Positions 1 to 10,844 of a DNA stretch of 64,000 nt are shown here, one piece after another. Source of the DNA: Daucus carota subsp. sativus (lineage: Eukaryota; Streptophyta; Magnoliopsida; Apiales; Apiaceae). Within the stretch, counting starts at the first letter, position 1, and each line of letters begins with the position of its first letter. The notes below the pieces were generated by a model, which saw nothing but the letters and a program-made list of their open reading frames with translations, ran no database searches and was not told where the DNA came from. The translations under genes and the position numbers were made by a program. The DNA lies in the NCBI RefSeq assembly GCF_001625215.2, contig NC_030385.2:45285598-45349597 (forward strand), written 5' to 3'.

Positions 1-3000
1 AGTACCCACACGTAAGAGATGGGGAGGAGCTCGCCCATACAGGGCCTGAAAGGGTGATACCTTGAGAGATGAATGTGGGGACGTATTGTAAGAGAATTCA
101 GCCCAAGGGATCCATTTAGCCCATGTCCTTGGCTGTGAAGATGCGAAGCAGCGTAAGTAAGTTTCCAGACACTTATTAACCACCTCGGATTGTCCATCCG
201 TTTGTGGGTGATACGCTGTACTCCGAGTCAGTGTGGTGCCCTGAAGACGGAACAATTCACGCCAAAATCCGCTGAGAAATATTCGATCTCTGTCTGATAC
301 TATCGAGGTTGGAAACCCGTGCAAACGGATCACTTCTTTGACAAACAGATCGGCCACTGTCACTGCTGAAAAAGGATGCTTCAGCAACAAAAAATGAGCA
401 TACTTTGTGAGCCTGTCAACCACCACTAGCACCGTGTCATACCCTCGAGATGGAGGTAAGCCCTCAATGAAATCCATGGAGATCTGATCCCAGACCTGTG
501 ATGGAATCGGCAAGGGTTGCAACAGCCCGGCCGGACTTCTGTTGGAGCCCTTATTCTGTTGGCAAATCAGACACTGGCGTACATATTCAGACACGTCCTT
601 CCGCATCCCAACCCAAAACCAGTCAGTTGCTAAACGTAAATACGTTTTTACTTCACCTGAATGCCCGCCAACCGGAGAATCGTGGTGTTCTCGGAGCAAC
701 TGGGCAATAAATCCTGACTTCTGTGGTACCACCACCCGCTTTTTATACAACAATCTGCCTTGTACTACTTCAAAATCCAAGTGCTCACGTATTCCCCCTA
801 CTAAGTCTGCCTTCAACTTGCTCAAAAAACTATCTCGATTCACCTCCTGATCTAGCTTCTGCCAGTCCAACACACATGTGGAAAGTAACATGTTCAAGAT
901 GATTTCCCCTGTATTCTTTCTGGACAGTGCATCCGCAACCTTATTTGCGGGGCCTGGTTTATAGTGCACATCAAAATCAAAACCCATAAGTTTACTGATC
1001 CATTTCTGGTAGTTTGCCCCCACTTCCCTTTGCTGCATAATAAAACGGAGACTTTGCTGGTCCGTATGAATGATAAAATGGCGCCCCATTAAGTAATGTT
1101 TCCATCTCTGTACAGCTAAACAGATTGCAATTAATTCTTTTTCATACACACACTTGGATCGTGCCTGGACTCCCAAGAGTTTGCTAAAAAATGCAACCGG
1201 CTTCCCTTGTTGTAACAACACAGCACCTATGCCATATCCCGAAGCATCAGTTTCCAATGTAAAAGGTACGGTGAAGTCAGGCATCGACAACACCGGAGCG
1301 GAACTCATGGCTTGTTTCAGCAGGTTAAATGCAGTTGTGGCATCCTGAGACCATCCAAATTGGTCCTTTTTTAACTGCTCAGTCAATGGCTGCGCAATTT
1401 GTGCATAATGAGCCACAAATTTTCTGTAGTATCCGGTGAGTCCCAAGAACCCACGCAACTCCCGAAGATTTTGCGGGACTGGCCAATCAAGCATCGCTTG
1501 GATCTTACTGCGGTCTGCAGCTACCCTTCCGGCAGATATAACATGTCCCAAGTAAGCAATTTCAGCCCTTCCAAACTCACACTTTTTTAAATTTGCTACC
1601 AGTTGCTGTTCAATCAGTGTGTCTAGGACTGATGCCACGTGCCCCCGGTGCTCCTCCTCATTCCGACTGTATATCAAAATGTCATCAAAAAAAACTAAAA
1701 CAAACTTGCGGAGGAAAGGCTGGAAAACCACATTCATGAGGGACTGAAATGTAGAGGGCCCATTCATTAATCCGAAGGGCATAACCAGAAACTCATAATG
1801 CCCTTCGTGTGTTCGGAATGCAGTCTTATGCACATCCTCTGCCCGCATTCGAATCTGATGGTAGCCTGCTTTGAGATCCAATTTGCTGAATAGTTTCGCC
1901 CCATGTAACTCATCAAGCAGCTCTTCGATTACTGGAATAGGGTACTTGTCCGGCACGGTTTCTTTATTTAAAGCTCGGTAATCCACACAAAACCTCCACG
2001 AGCCGTCTTTCTTTTTCACCAACAAAACCGGGCTGGAGAAAGGACTAACAGATGGTTGAATAATTTTCGCTGCTAACATTTCTCGAACCAACTTCTCAAT
2101 CTCATCTTTTTGTGAATGCGGGTACCGGTACGGGCGTACACTAACCGGGTTACTGCCTTGTTTCAACACAATAGCATGGTCATGGCTGCGTTGGGGAGGT
2201 AATCCTTCCACTTCCTGGAAAGCTTGGCCTCGGCTATTCACCACTTCTGCCAAGAATGGTGGCACTGCTTTGCTTGGGTGGACTTCTGTAACCTTCTGAT
2301 CAGCCTCTAATTTCGTTAATTCCACCAGAATTCCTCCTCCTGTTTTTCTAACTGTTCGCAACATCGCTTTAAGAGATATTCGGGAGCAGTCTAAGGTGGC
2401 ATCTCCCTGTATTGTTACTGATCGCTGCCCCACCTTGAATTTCATTAGCTGAGACTTCCAATTTGTAGTTACAGCCCCAAACTTTTCTAACCACTGAACC
2501 CCCAATATGACATCTGAATTCCCTAATTCAAATGGCAAGAAATCTTCCACGACATCCACACTTTCCAACTGCAACAAAATGCCACGACACTCACCCGTAC
2601 CCCGTACTTCTTCCCCATTCCCCAGTGCTACGCCGAATCCCTTGGTTTCATCTACGGGCAGCCCCAATTTCTGTATTGTTGCTCGAGACAAGAAATTGTG
2701 GGTTGCCCCGGGATCGATCATCACAATCACCTCCTGTCCTACAATTTTTCCTTTTTTTCCTTTCACTTTCATAGTCTTAGGAGATGTCAAACCCACCACA
2801 GAATTCAACGATACAGCTGAGTTGATCAGACTCGGCTCCTCCTCCCCCGGCCCTGGTTCTTCAATCAGTGGTTCTTCCTCGTCCTCCTGTGTTAACAATA
2901 CATTCAACTCCCGCTTCTTACACCGATGTCCGGCCATCCATTTATCATCACACCTAAAGCAAAGACCCCGTTCCCGCTTGTACTGCAACTCTTTATCAGA

Positions 3001-4170
3001 CAACCGTCGCACTTCCCCAACTGGTTTGGCGGTTGGTAACACACCCTTATTAGGTGTCACACCAGAGTTCACAGAGTTTGACTGGGAACCAATACTGGGG
3101 GAAGAAGACCCCGATCCAGAAGTAGAACCCCATGAGACAGATTTAGACCCATTAAACCCCCCCCCCCAATTACTAGTTGGAGGGTTAGCAGTTGAAAATG
3201 AAAACTGACTATATGAATTGGAACGATGAGTACGAGCCAGGGACTTACCTTCGTCCGCCTGTAGCCCTCGAATTCTATTCTTCTCCTCTATTTTGAGTGC
3301 AAGGTCCATGGCCTGTTCCAGATTATAAAGGCCCATTACCCGAACCTCTGCCCTGATTTCTTCCTTTAACCCATTCACAAAGTGCCCCAACAAGATGTTC
3401 TCTGGTATGTTCTCGAGAGGTGCAGCCATTTCAATAAAAGTGCGGCGAAACTCTGCAACTGTGCCGGTTTGTTTGACAGCCAACCACTGTTCACATAAGG
3501 ACCCCGAATGCAGTGGACGGAATTGTTGAAGGATCAAACGGCGCAGTTCACTCCAGTGACGAATCGGCCGTCTACTATTTTCCCACTGGTACCATAACAA
3601 CGCATCGCCATCAAAACCCACCACCGCTGCTTCCAGTTTCTCTGCATCACCGAGGCGATAAAAAGCAAAATATCGCTCTGCGCGAAGGATCCACCCATCT
3701 GGGTTGCTACCATCAAAAACTGGAAGGTCCAGTTTCCTGTATTTCCAATTACTCCCTGGATTAGTGCCACCCCCCCAATCCCGGTGATCCTCCGGTATCT
3801 CATCATCTTTGTTTCGGTTGGAGCTACCAGCAAAACCCACTCCAGACCCACCGAAACTACCTCCAACAGCTCCCCGGCGCAGTGCTGCGACAGTAGCTCT
3901 CATTTCCGCTTGAAACTCATCCTGTTTCTTCGTGACGTCTGAAATGAGGGTCTCATTGTTTTCGCGGGCCCGATCTATACGGATCTGCAGCTTTTGAGTG
4001 ACCTGGTCCAAGCTGGATGTGATTTGAGAGATTAGGGTTTTTTGCAAATCGGCGGCAACTAGATTCACAGCACCTGTAATGTCCTCTGACATGGTACGAC
4101 GGAGTTCTGTGATCGTTTCTTCCATTTGGTCCAACCGTTGATTGTTTCTTGTTTCGGGCGGCGGCACCAT
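1..4170 (-). mobile_element. Ty3/Gypsy retrotransposon gag-pol, open frame cut by left window edge
   Basis: Reverse-strand polyprotein starting at the ATG at 4168-4170, 12 bases past the primer-binding site. Landmarks all lie in one frame: a CCHC zinc knuckle (CFRCDDKW..GHRC) near 2920-2965; an aspartic protease motif (MIDPGATHNFL) near 2690-2721; reverse transcriptase with FDDILIY near 1665-1685; RNase H; integrase zinc finger (H..H..CLIC) near 560-670; and an integrase core with MDF, SDRD and a downstream E. Translation is still open at base 1, so at least 1390 codons are uninterrupted where I checked. Gag and pol share a frame, as in many plant Ty3 elements. The integrase C-terminus, any chromodomain and the 3' LTR lie outside. 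The long open frame suggests recent insertion; this is inference, because the second LTR cannot be compared. Confidence 0.93.
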
Positions 4171-4181
4171 GATCGTAGAAT

Positions 4182-4193
4182 GCTCTGATACCA
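4182..4193 (-). other. Retrotransposon primer-binding site (initiator Met-tRNA)
   Basis: On the minus strand this reads TGGTATCAGAGC, the usual plant primer-binding site complementary to the 3' end of initiator methionine tRNA. It is separated from the LTR end by three bases (AAT in element orientation) and lies just upstream of the gag ATG. Confidence 0.9.
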
Positions 4194-4196
4194 ATT

Positions 4197-4508
4197 TGTA
4201 ATGGACTAGATAACTTTTACTCACTTGTTACTGAAAATCAACACTACAACGTACTTAGCAGCACTTAAACAGAAATACAAACCCAGACTTTCGAGTAGCT
4301 GGAACTCCAAATCCTCAGAGAGGTTTACTTAACACATAATCGATAACCCTAATTCTCCCTGCCATTCCCCCTTATCGCTGCCCTTTCTTGCTGCATTTAC
4401 CTTTCTGCCCTTGTGTCTTTCGGGCCTTCTCCTGTGCGCTTTGGGCCTCTTCTAGTAAACGTTATTAATGGTTTGGGCTTCTGTGTGGGCCTCTCTTGAT
4501 CCATTGCA
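4197..4508 (-). repeat. 5' LTR of the Ty3/Gypsy element
   Basis: The segment begins TGTAATGG and ends CCATTGCA on the plus strand, an imperfect 8-bp terminal inverted repeat with TG..CA ends. The inner boundary is fixed by the adjacent primer-binding site. The outer boundary is inferred from the inverted repeat alone, because the 3' LTR and target duplication are outside the window. Length would be about 312 bp. Confidence 0.65.
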
Positions 4509-6321
4509 TATTGCTTCTGTAAATTCTTATGGCGGACTGACGTTGTTTAAGAGAGTGGCTATTGCTTCATTATGACTTTCCATACCTATGCTTATCTGGT
4601 GTGTCTCTATTTTAGTCCAGGTGATTTATAAAATCCTAAAAACTGGATAACAAGAATATATTACTCTTGCACGTTCTATTTTCACGGAACTATATGACAA
4701 AGCAAATTTGCTTTGGGGAGGTTTTAATTTCAATTGATTACTTTATGGACTCTGTCAGACCTTTAATTGTTATCTTGCGGTCTCAATTATTTGTGGTTCT
4801 GCGCAGTTAATCTATTCAATAAGCTATCTGTTTGAAATTTGAATTTATTCAGCCATGTTCCTTGAATACAATTTTGAAAAGCATAAGACCTAATACTATT
4901 TTTGCTTATCTGTTAGTTCTTAAAGTATCATTTCTTTAGTTTATGTTTATTTTCTGAACGGGAATGAGTATGTTTATTTTCTGAACGGGAATGAGTATCT
5001 TTGTTTGTTCCTTGGCTTGGTAGAATTTTTTGGCATTACTTTGTCCAACGAGGCAACTAAAGCAGTAGCACTTCATTCATTAGGGAAAAATTGATGCATA
5101 TAAAAACAGAGGGAAAACATTCGAGAGTTCATACATACATACATACAAGTTTATGTACATGAAGTAAATATTTTTAGAAAAAAACAACAAATGTAGCTCT
5201 AAATTCAATTCTCATATTTATCATAATCCATTTATTATAATTTCATGTCATAAATCTATCTGGCCATGATAAAAATATCTAATCTAGATCAATGGCTGGA
5301 AATGCACTCTGGTCTGTCAGGGAACTTGACTGGGTTGGTGGTTTGCTAGGTGAATCTTAGATGGACTTCATGCTGCATTATCTTCCAATTAGCGTATTTT
5401 AATACAAAAAGATTACAGTGAAATCATGTTAATTTTTTGATCGTCAGTGTGTAGAAACAATTTGGTAGTGATATTTGTATATGGCTACAGATCAACAGTG
5501 AAACCTAATTATGCTCTTTGGTCAGTGTTAAATTTTAATTGATCACCATTCACTCTTAGTCAGCCAGGAAAAAATTCCTGCAGTGAGGCACTTCATTGTT
5601 TTGCAACACCAGGAAAGTAATCCTTCCCCATCCCCTTTTCTGTAGACAGCATCTTATGAAGTATTTTGTAAATCGTAATGGATTCGAAGTCAAGTCATAG
5701 ACAGCTAAAACACTTTTACCCATGATAATGAAAATTAGCTTTTTCGCTTTATATTCTTAAATACTTCTAAAGATAGTGTCCAAATAAAGCCAGGAGTGCT
5801 CTTCACCATTTAATTTAATTTAAAATATAAGATATGTACATGCAATATGCATGCTGTCCATGCCTTTTACGTGTACTCGTTCTATATTTATATATCATTA
5901 TACACGTTCTGCTCGATTAATTCAAACAGTTATGTATATATATCTGTCAACTATATGTGGATTTCTTTTGCATCTCATTATATATGTTCACAAGCGTTGC
6001 CTAGAAGTTTGGTGTAAGTGCTTTTATAATATTAATACAGCAACCTAATTTTTAGTTAATGACGAGATTGTCTATGTATTACAAGGGCCCTAAAAGGCTA
6101 AGACTTACAAGTTGATTTGTGAAGATGCTGCTGCTATATATGAACTTCAATAAATCCCTCTACTATGTATTAGCATCTTTCCCTGTCTTTTACAATTTTG
6201 CATAGGAGTTGCTAATACTGACAAGATTTTACTAATGTATTAGCATCTTTCCTTATGCTGTTACTAATATTTTACATACAAATATGCTGTAATTTTTATC
6301 TGGTTATTATTTGTTTACTAG
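4509..6321. other. AT-rich non-coding stretch, probable intron or 5' flank of PPR gene
   Basis: No coding exon was recognised. It holds an exact 27-bp tandem duplication (4944-4970 and 4971-4997) and a short CATA repeat near 5131-5150. It ends in an AG splice acceptor at 6320-6321, so at least its right part is intron. The upstream PPR exons may lie beyond the retrotransposon. Confidence 0.5.
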
Positions 6322-7401
6322 GTTGCAGAGCTTATACTGAACGAAGAATCTTTTCAAACAAACATTCGAGATTACTCAAAGCTTATTGACAATCATGCAA
6401 AAGAGAATAGATTAGAAGACGCAGAGAGAATTCTGAAGAAAATGAATGAAGCTGGAATCATACCAGATATATTGACGTTAAGTATTATGGTTCACATGTA
6501 CAGCAAAGCAGGCAACCTTGATAGAACAAAAGAGGCATTTGATAGCTTAAGGAGCCAAGGTTTTATCCCTGATGTGAATGTCTATTATGCCTATATCAGG
6601 GCCTGTGTAAATGCTGGGAAGCCGAAATTGGCGGAGTCGCTTGTAACTGAGATGGAGACCAGGGATATTAAACCCACTGAGGAAATATATATGGCCTTGC
6701 TTCGGTCATTTGTTCAGACTTGTGATATTATCGGAACACAGAGGATTGCTACTACTATGCAGTTTGCAGGTTTCCAGCCGACCAAGGAGTTTTGTCGGTT
6801 GCTTGTTGAGGCTTATGGGCAAACTGGGGATCCAGATCAAGCAAGGCACCAGTTTGACCATATGCTAAGTATGGGTCACAAGGCAGATGACAAGTGTACA
6901 GCTAGCATGATTGCAGCGTATGAGACTAAAAATTTATTGGACAAGGCCTTGGATCTTTTGCTGCAGCTTGAGAAGGATGGCTTTGAGCCTGGTGTGGCTA
7001 CTTACAGTGTCCTGGTCGACTGGTTTGGCCAATTACAGCTGATTGAGGAGGCCGAGGAATTGTTGGGTAAGATTACTGAGCTAGGTGAGGCTCCTCCTCT
7101 AAAGCTTCACATAAGCCTTTGTGATATGTACTTGAAGGCCGGGGTTGAAAAGAAGGCTCTTCAAGCCTTAGGAGTTCTAGAGAGTAAGAAGGAGCAGCTG
7201 AGTCATGAAGAGTTTGAGAGGGTTATCAGATCACTGATAAATGGTGGATTTGCCCAAGATGCTAAAAGGGTACAAGGATTGATGGAAACCAGGGGTTTTG
7301 CTGCTACAGATCAACTTAAAGTGCACCTAATGGCGATTGAGACTTTAAACAATACCAAGAGACCAACTTGGTCCAAACCAATGTCACAGGTAAAACGCTA
7401 A
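6322..7401 (+). CDS. P-class pentatricopeptide repeat protein, 3' exon only
   Basis: The open frame enters directly from an acceptor (TTACTAG, then GTTGCAGAG) and runs 359 codons to a TAA. Tandem 35-residue helical-hairpin repeats are visible with the typical x-Y-x-x-L-I and G-x-x-P-D/P-x-x-x-Y signatures (GIIPDILTLS, GFIPDVNVYY, DIKPTEEIYM, GFQPTKEFCR, GFEPGVATYS), about eight units. There is no E/DYW tail, so it is P-class. Such proteins bind organellar RNA in mitochondria or plastids and affect its stability, splicing or translation. The N-terminal part with any transit peptide is not in the window; the first in-frame ATG (6442) is internal to a repeat and is not the start. Either earlier exons lie left of the retrotransposon or the gene is 5'-truncated. 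Confidence 0.85.
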   Translation, partial: VAELILNEESFQTNIRDYSKLIDNHAKENRLEDAERILKKMNEAGIIPDILTLSIMVHMYSKAGNLDRTKEAFDSLRSQGFIPDVNVYYAYIRACVNAGKPKLAESLVTEMETRDIKPTEEIYMALLRSFVQTCDIIGTQRIATTMQFAGFQPTKEFCRLLVEAYGQTGDPDQARHQFDHMLSMGHKADDKCTASMIAAYETKNLLDKALDLLLQLEKDGFEPGVATYSVLVDWFGQLQLIEEAEELLGKITELGEAPPLKLHISLCDMYLKAGVEKKALQALGVLESKKEQLSHEEFERVIRSLINGGFAQDAKRVQGLMETRGFAATDQLKVHLMAIETLNNTKRPTWSKPMSQVKR

Positions 7402-8084
7402 ATGGAGTTAGATTTAGCTCTCCATATGTTAGTATGCAGAGTAAACTTTAGAATGGTTCACGGTTATTCTGATGTAATGTAATGCATTTCCCCTGTTTTG
7501 CAAACAGCTAATGAATCCGTAGTTGTAAACCATAGCTGTAACTAGAAAGTGACCTTCCTAGGATGGAAGTTTACTTCGTATTTCAAAATAATGTAAAACA
7601 TGGTCATTATTTTTACCCTTTTTGCAGTAAGCTGTTGCGTCTCATTTGTTTGGTTCATAGGGTTTGATACACAGTGGATGCATTCATGAGTGCAATCTTT
7701 TGCTTGTCCCAAATATAATTTTGTACTTTTCTTGAGAATACTTAAATTTTGCTTGGGGTTTACCTCTTTGGTGAGAATTTTTATCAGGCAGAGTTACGTG
7801 TTTTACGGAGTTAAACCAAGGCAGAATAACCTGAAACGTGAAAAGGTAAGAAGGAGATTCTGGACATCAGGGAGATGATCAACAAAGGAATTTGTGCCTC
7901 TCAAAGAAGAGTGCAAAGAAATAAAAAGATATACAAAGATTGATGTGTCAAGCTAGGTATCCAATTCATTCATATTTATCATCCATTCTGTCTAACGTGG
8001 TTTACATCAACATCACCAGATTCACTCTAATTTGGTTCTATACAACATCAACAAACCCTTCCTGTCATCACTCTAACCAAAGAA
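7402..8084. other. PPR 3' flank and upstream region of the proline-rich gene
   Basis: AT-rich sequence with no recognised exon. It holds the PPR 3' UTR and, further right, the likely 5' UTR/promoter of the gene starting at 8085. No convincing repeat was seen. Confidence 0.5.
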
Positions 8085-10385
8085 ATGGGGGAACAAAGGC
8101 CAATGTTCCGTTTCCGTCTCCCATGGATGATGTCTGCACCAGCCCCTCCTCCGGCTGTAACTCCGAGCCCTCCCCGAGCTGTAGCCCCTTCAACTACATC
8201 TCAACCTCAAACCAGAGTCGAGCCTAATGTAAACCCCACGACGCCTGCTAGAAGACCATTTAGGCTTTCGGGTATGGCCCCGGCACCACCACCACCTCCT
8301 CCCATTCAACCTATTGTTGAAAGCCAAAGCCGAAGTGAGCCTATTACGATCACTTCTACCCCCCAAACTTTGCCTCAGGCGTCGCCAATATGGTCTCCAA
8401 AAATATCCGCAAGACAAGATCCTCGTCCCTTGGCTGAAGTACCACCAGAAACCAAATCTCAGTCTGAAAATTCTTTTCAGGCAGCATTACCACCTCCACT
8501 GTCACCTCAACTCAGTGTCGTATCTCGCCCCCCATCTCCACGGCAATTGCCTTCTCAGCTCCCATCACCAAAATCCAGCCCTCAGCCCTCGTCACCAGGG
8601 CCTATATCTTCTAAATCAAGAGATGCCTCTCGACCCTCATCACCAGTTCATGCCCAACAGCCTCATTCTCCACGACAGTTTCAGTCTTCTGGCCGGAAAT
8701 CTCCAGTCACCTCCTCTCCGTCTCTCACAGCCCCAATTGTACAACAAACAGAAGGAACAGCAACTAAAAGCCCTCCCCGTGCTGAATCCCCAAACATTGA
8801 GCCTAATATCAACCCTACTACGCCTGTTCGAAGACCATTTAGGCTTCCGGGTATAGCCCCAGCACAACCACCTCCTTCCATTCAACCTACTGTTCAACGC
8901 GAAAGCCAAACTGAGCCCCTTGCCGTTCCTTCTGGGCCAGCATTTCCACTGCAGGCGCCACCACTGTGGTCTCCAAAGACATCTGCAGTGGTAGATTCAG
9001 ACCCTATTCCCCAACCTGAAGTATCAGTAGAAACCAAGTCCCAGTCCCAGGATCCTTCTAAACCAGCATTACCATCTGAAACTCATTCCCAAACTACATC
9101 TCAACACCCATCACCATCATCATCACCGACATCAGCTCAGCCTGGTGCCACTCCTCAGCTCCCATCTCAACTGAGTGCCACTCCCCAGCCCCCATCACCA
9201 TGGCGAATACTTTCTAAAGAACGAGACACGTCTCAGCTCCCATCATCAAAATCCAGCCCTCAGCCCTCATCACCAAACCGCCAGCAATTCCAAAAATCAT
9301 CACAAGCTGAAACAGTCCAACAGCCTCGATCTCCATCACAGCTGGACTTTCTGCCTCCGAAAAAAACATCTCCAATCACCTCCTCTCCATCCCTCACAGC
9401 AACTGATGCACAACAAACAGAAAGAACAACAAGGCTCCCTTCTCCACCAATGATGTCGACTCACTTGAAGAGCCCACAGCCTTCTGCCACTTCCGATAAG
9501 CCTCTGTCACCAGTATCCGTAAAACCACATGTAGCTGTCTCTCCACCACAATCACCAGAGGATCAATCCAAGACAAAACTTACATCCACTGTAACCTTCA
9601 AATCCCCAACAAAGGTTGCAAAGTCTCCAAAAGGAGACATAGAAATGGTCGAAAACACTTCTTTGGTGGCACAAGAACCCAAGGAGAGGCCAAAGACTGT
9701 GCATTTTCCTGGGGCATCAGGGTTATCACCGAATAGCAAAGAGAAGCTAAAGGTTTCATCTCAGACGGAACAGAAGCAGCTGAAGGATCAGCATATGGTT
9801 TCTGGAAAGGAGGCGAAAATCCCCAAAGCCACCAGCTTCGAAGAAAAACAAACTTATACCATGCCTTCACAACAAACAGACATCAAAAGCACTGTCAGTG
9901 AGTCTCGTAAAAAGCCTGTGATATCAAATAAAGATCAAATTCCCTTCCAGAATTCGCTCAGAAACGACATTTCTATGTTTGCTCAAAAGATGGCTATGGC
10001 ACATACAGAGAATTCCAAGGTTGAACAGCTAGCAAGCGTCGTGGCCTTGGTAGGAAAAAACAAAGGAGCATCCATGAAACTTGGTTTCGAGTCACCAAAA
10101 GATGAAGGATCGCTCAAAACTGAACCTGTTGACGGTACTAAAGAGAAGGAGAGAAACAAAAGAGCCAAGCGCAAGAGATCAAGCAATGAAAATGATCAAG
10201 AAAACCAAATAACAAAAGCATTTATAAACAACAATGTCCAGGACATCAATAACTCCATTCTGATGAACAGCTTCATTACTGAAAGGAATCCCGGTGTCCA
10301 CGTAACTCTCATTTACGATCCAACAGAGCCCATCTTGCTGTATGATGGTAAAGGGTCATCCGAGGCACGCAAGGACACCATCTGA
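8085..10385 (+). CDS. Proline/serine-rich disordered protein (gp1-like by composition)
   Basis: Single open frame of 766 aa starting MGEQRPMFRFRLPW. Residues 1-520 are dominated by P, S, Q and T with many SP, SSP and PPPP motifs; residues 520-700 are Lys/Glu/Ser-rich with a basic KEKERNKRAKRKR cluster; the tail has a conserved-looking segment (INNSILMNS..RNPGVHVTLIYDP). No signal peptide is visible, so the label hydroxyproline-rich or cell-wall protein given to such sequences is compositional only; the basic cluster would also fit a nuclear protein. A segment is duplicated inside the gene (8220-8415 and 8799-9000). The frame may be broken near its end, since another frame continues to 10525. 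Function unknown. It converges with the tubby-like gene. Confidence 0.75.
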   Translation: MGEQRPMFRFRLPWMMSAPAPPPAVTPSPPRAVAPSTTSQPQTRVEPNVNPTTPARRPFRLSGMAPAPPPPPPIQPIVESQSRSEPITITSTPQTLPQASPIWSPKISARQDPRPLAEVPPETKSQSENSFQAALPPPLSPQLSVVSRPPSPRQLPSQLPSPKSSPQPSSPGPISSKSRDASRPSSPVHAQQPHSPRQFQSSGRKSPVTSSPSLTAPIVQQTEGTATKSPPRAESPNIEPNINPTTPVRRPFRLPGIAPAQPPPSIQPTVQRESQTEPLAVPSGPAFPLQAPPLWSPKTSAVVDSDPIPQPEVSVETKSQSQDPSKPALPSETHSQTTSQHPSPSSSPTSAQPGATPQLPSQLSATPQPPSPWRILSKERDTSQLPSSKSSPQPSSPNRQQFQKSSQAETVQQPRSPSQLDFLPPKKTSPITSSPSLTATDAQQTERTTRLPSPPMMSTHLKSPQPSATSDKPLSPVSVKPHVAVSPPQSPEDQSKTKLTSTVTFKSPTKVAKSPKGDIEMVENTSLVAQEPKERPKTVHFPGASGLSPNSKEKLKVSSQTEQKQLKDQHMVSGKEAKIPKATSFEEKQTYTMPSQQTDIKSTVSESRKKPVISNKDQIPFQNSLRNDISMFAQKMAMAHTENSKVEQLASVVALVGKNKGASMKLGFESPKDEGSLKTEPVDGTKEKERNKRAKRKRSSNENDQENQITKAFINNNVQDINNSILMNSFITERNPGVHVTLIYDPTEPILLYDGKGSSEARKDTI

Positions 10386-10525
10386 AGGAGATACCTAGAG
10401 GCCCCTTCCTGAAACCAAGCGATTCTGATCCAGACCATTGTAAAAAGTTCAGTGTCATAGACATCGACGATAGCTACATTGATGAGAGCAAAAATAACCA
10501 GCCTCTACTGAGTACCAGAGGCTGA
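10379..10525 (+). other. Possible out-of-frame C-terminal extension of the proline-rich protein
   Basis: Directly overlapping the TGA of the upstream frame, a second frame stays open for 48 codons to a TGA at 10523-10525. It encodes a balanced acidic tail (HLKEIPRGPF..DSDPDH..VIDIDDSYIDES) that looks more like protein than UTR. A one-base indel near 10360-10380, a sequencing error or an unseen splice could join it. It may also be 3' UTR. Confidence 0.4.
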
Positions 10526-10844
10526 TGCATAAACAAAGAGTACAAAATAAGGATGCTGCACCATCCACAAAACTGCTTTTTTATTTTATTTTGGAATTGC
10601 GATGCTTCAGATTTGCTAAATATGAATAACAATGTCATGTAATGTAAAGTTTATTCAAGTTTGATGATTACATATAGTACACAGAACAACTAACAAGAAA
10701 TCATAAAGAAATGCAACTGACATTACAAACAATTCCGATTCTATGATCAGATACTTCTGGTTAGATATTATCTCCAGAAATAACATCACATGGTTCTGCA
10801 GAGCTTCGTAGGATCGTATCTACAATCAAGTCCTATAAACATTG

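Noticed and set aside
1-3866. Plus-strand frames and one 110-aa minus frame inside the retrotransposon
   Set aside because: They are in other frames than the continuous gag-pol reading frame, which carries all conserved motifs.
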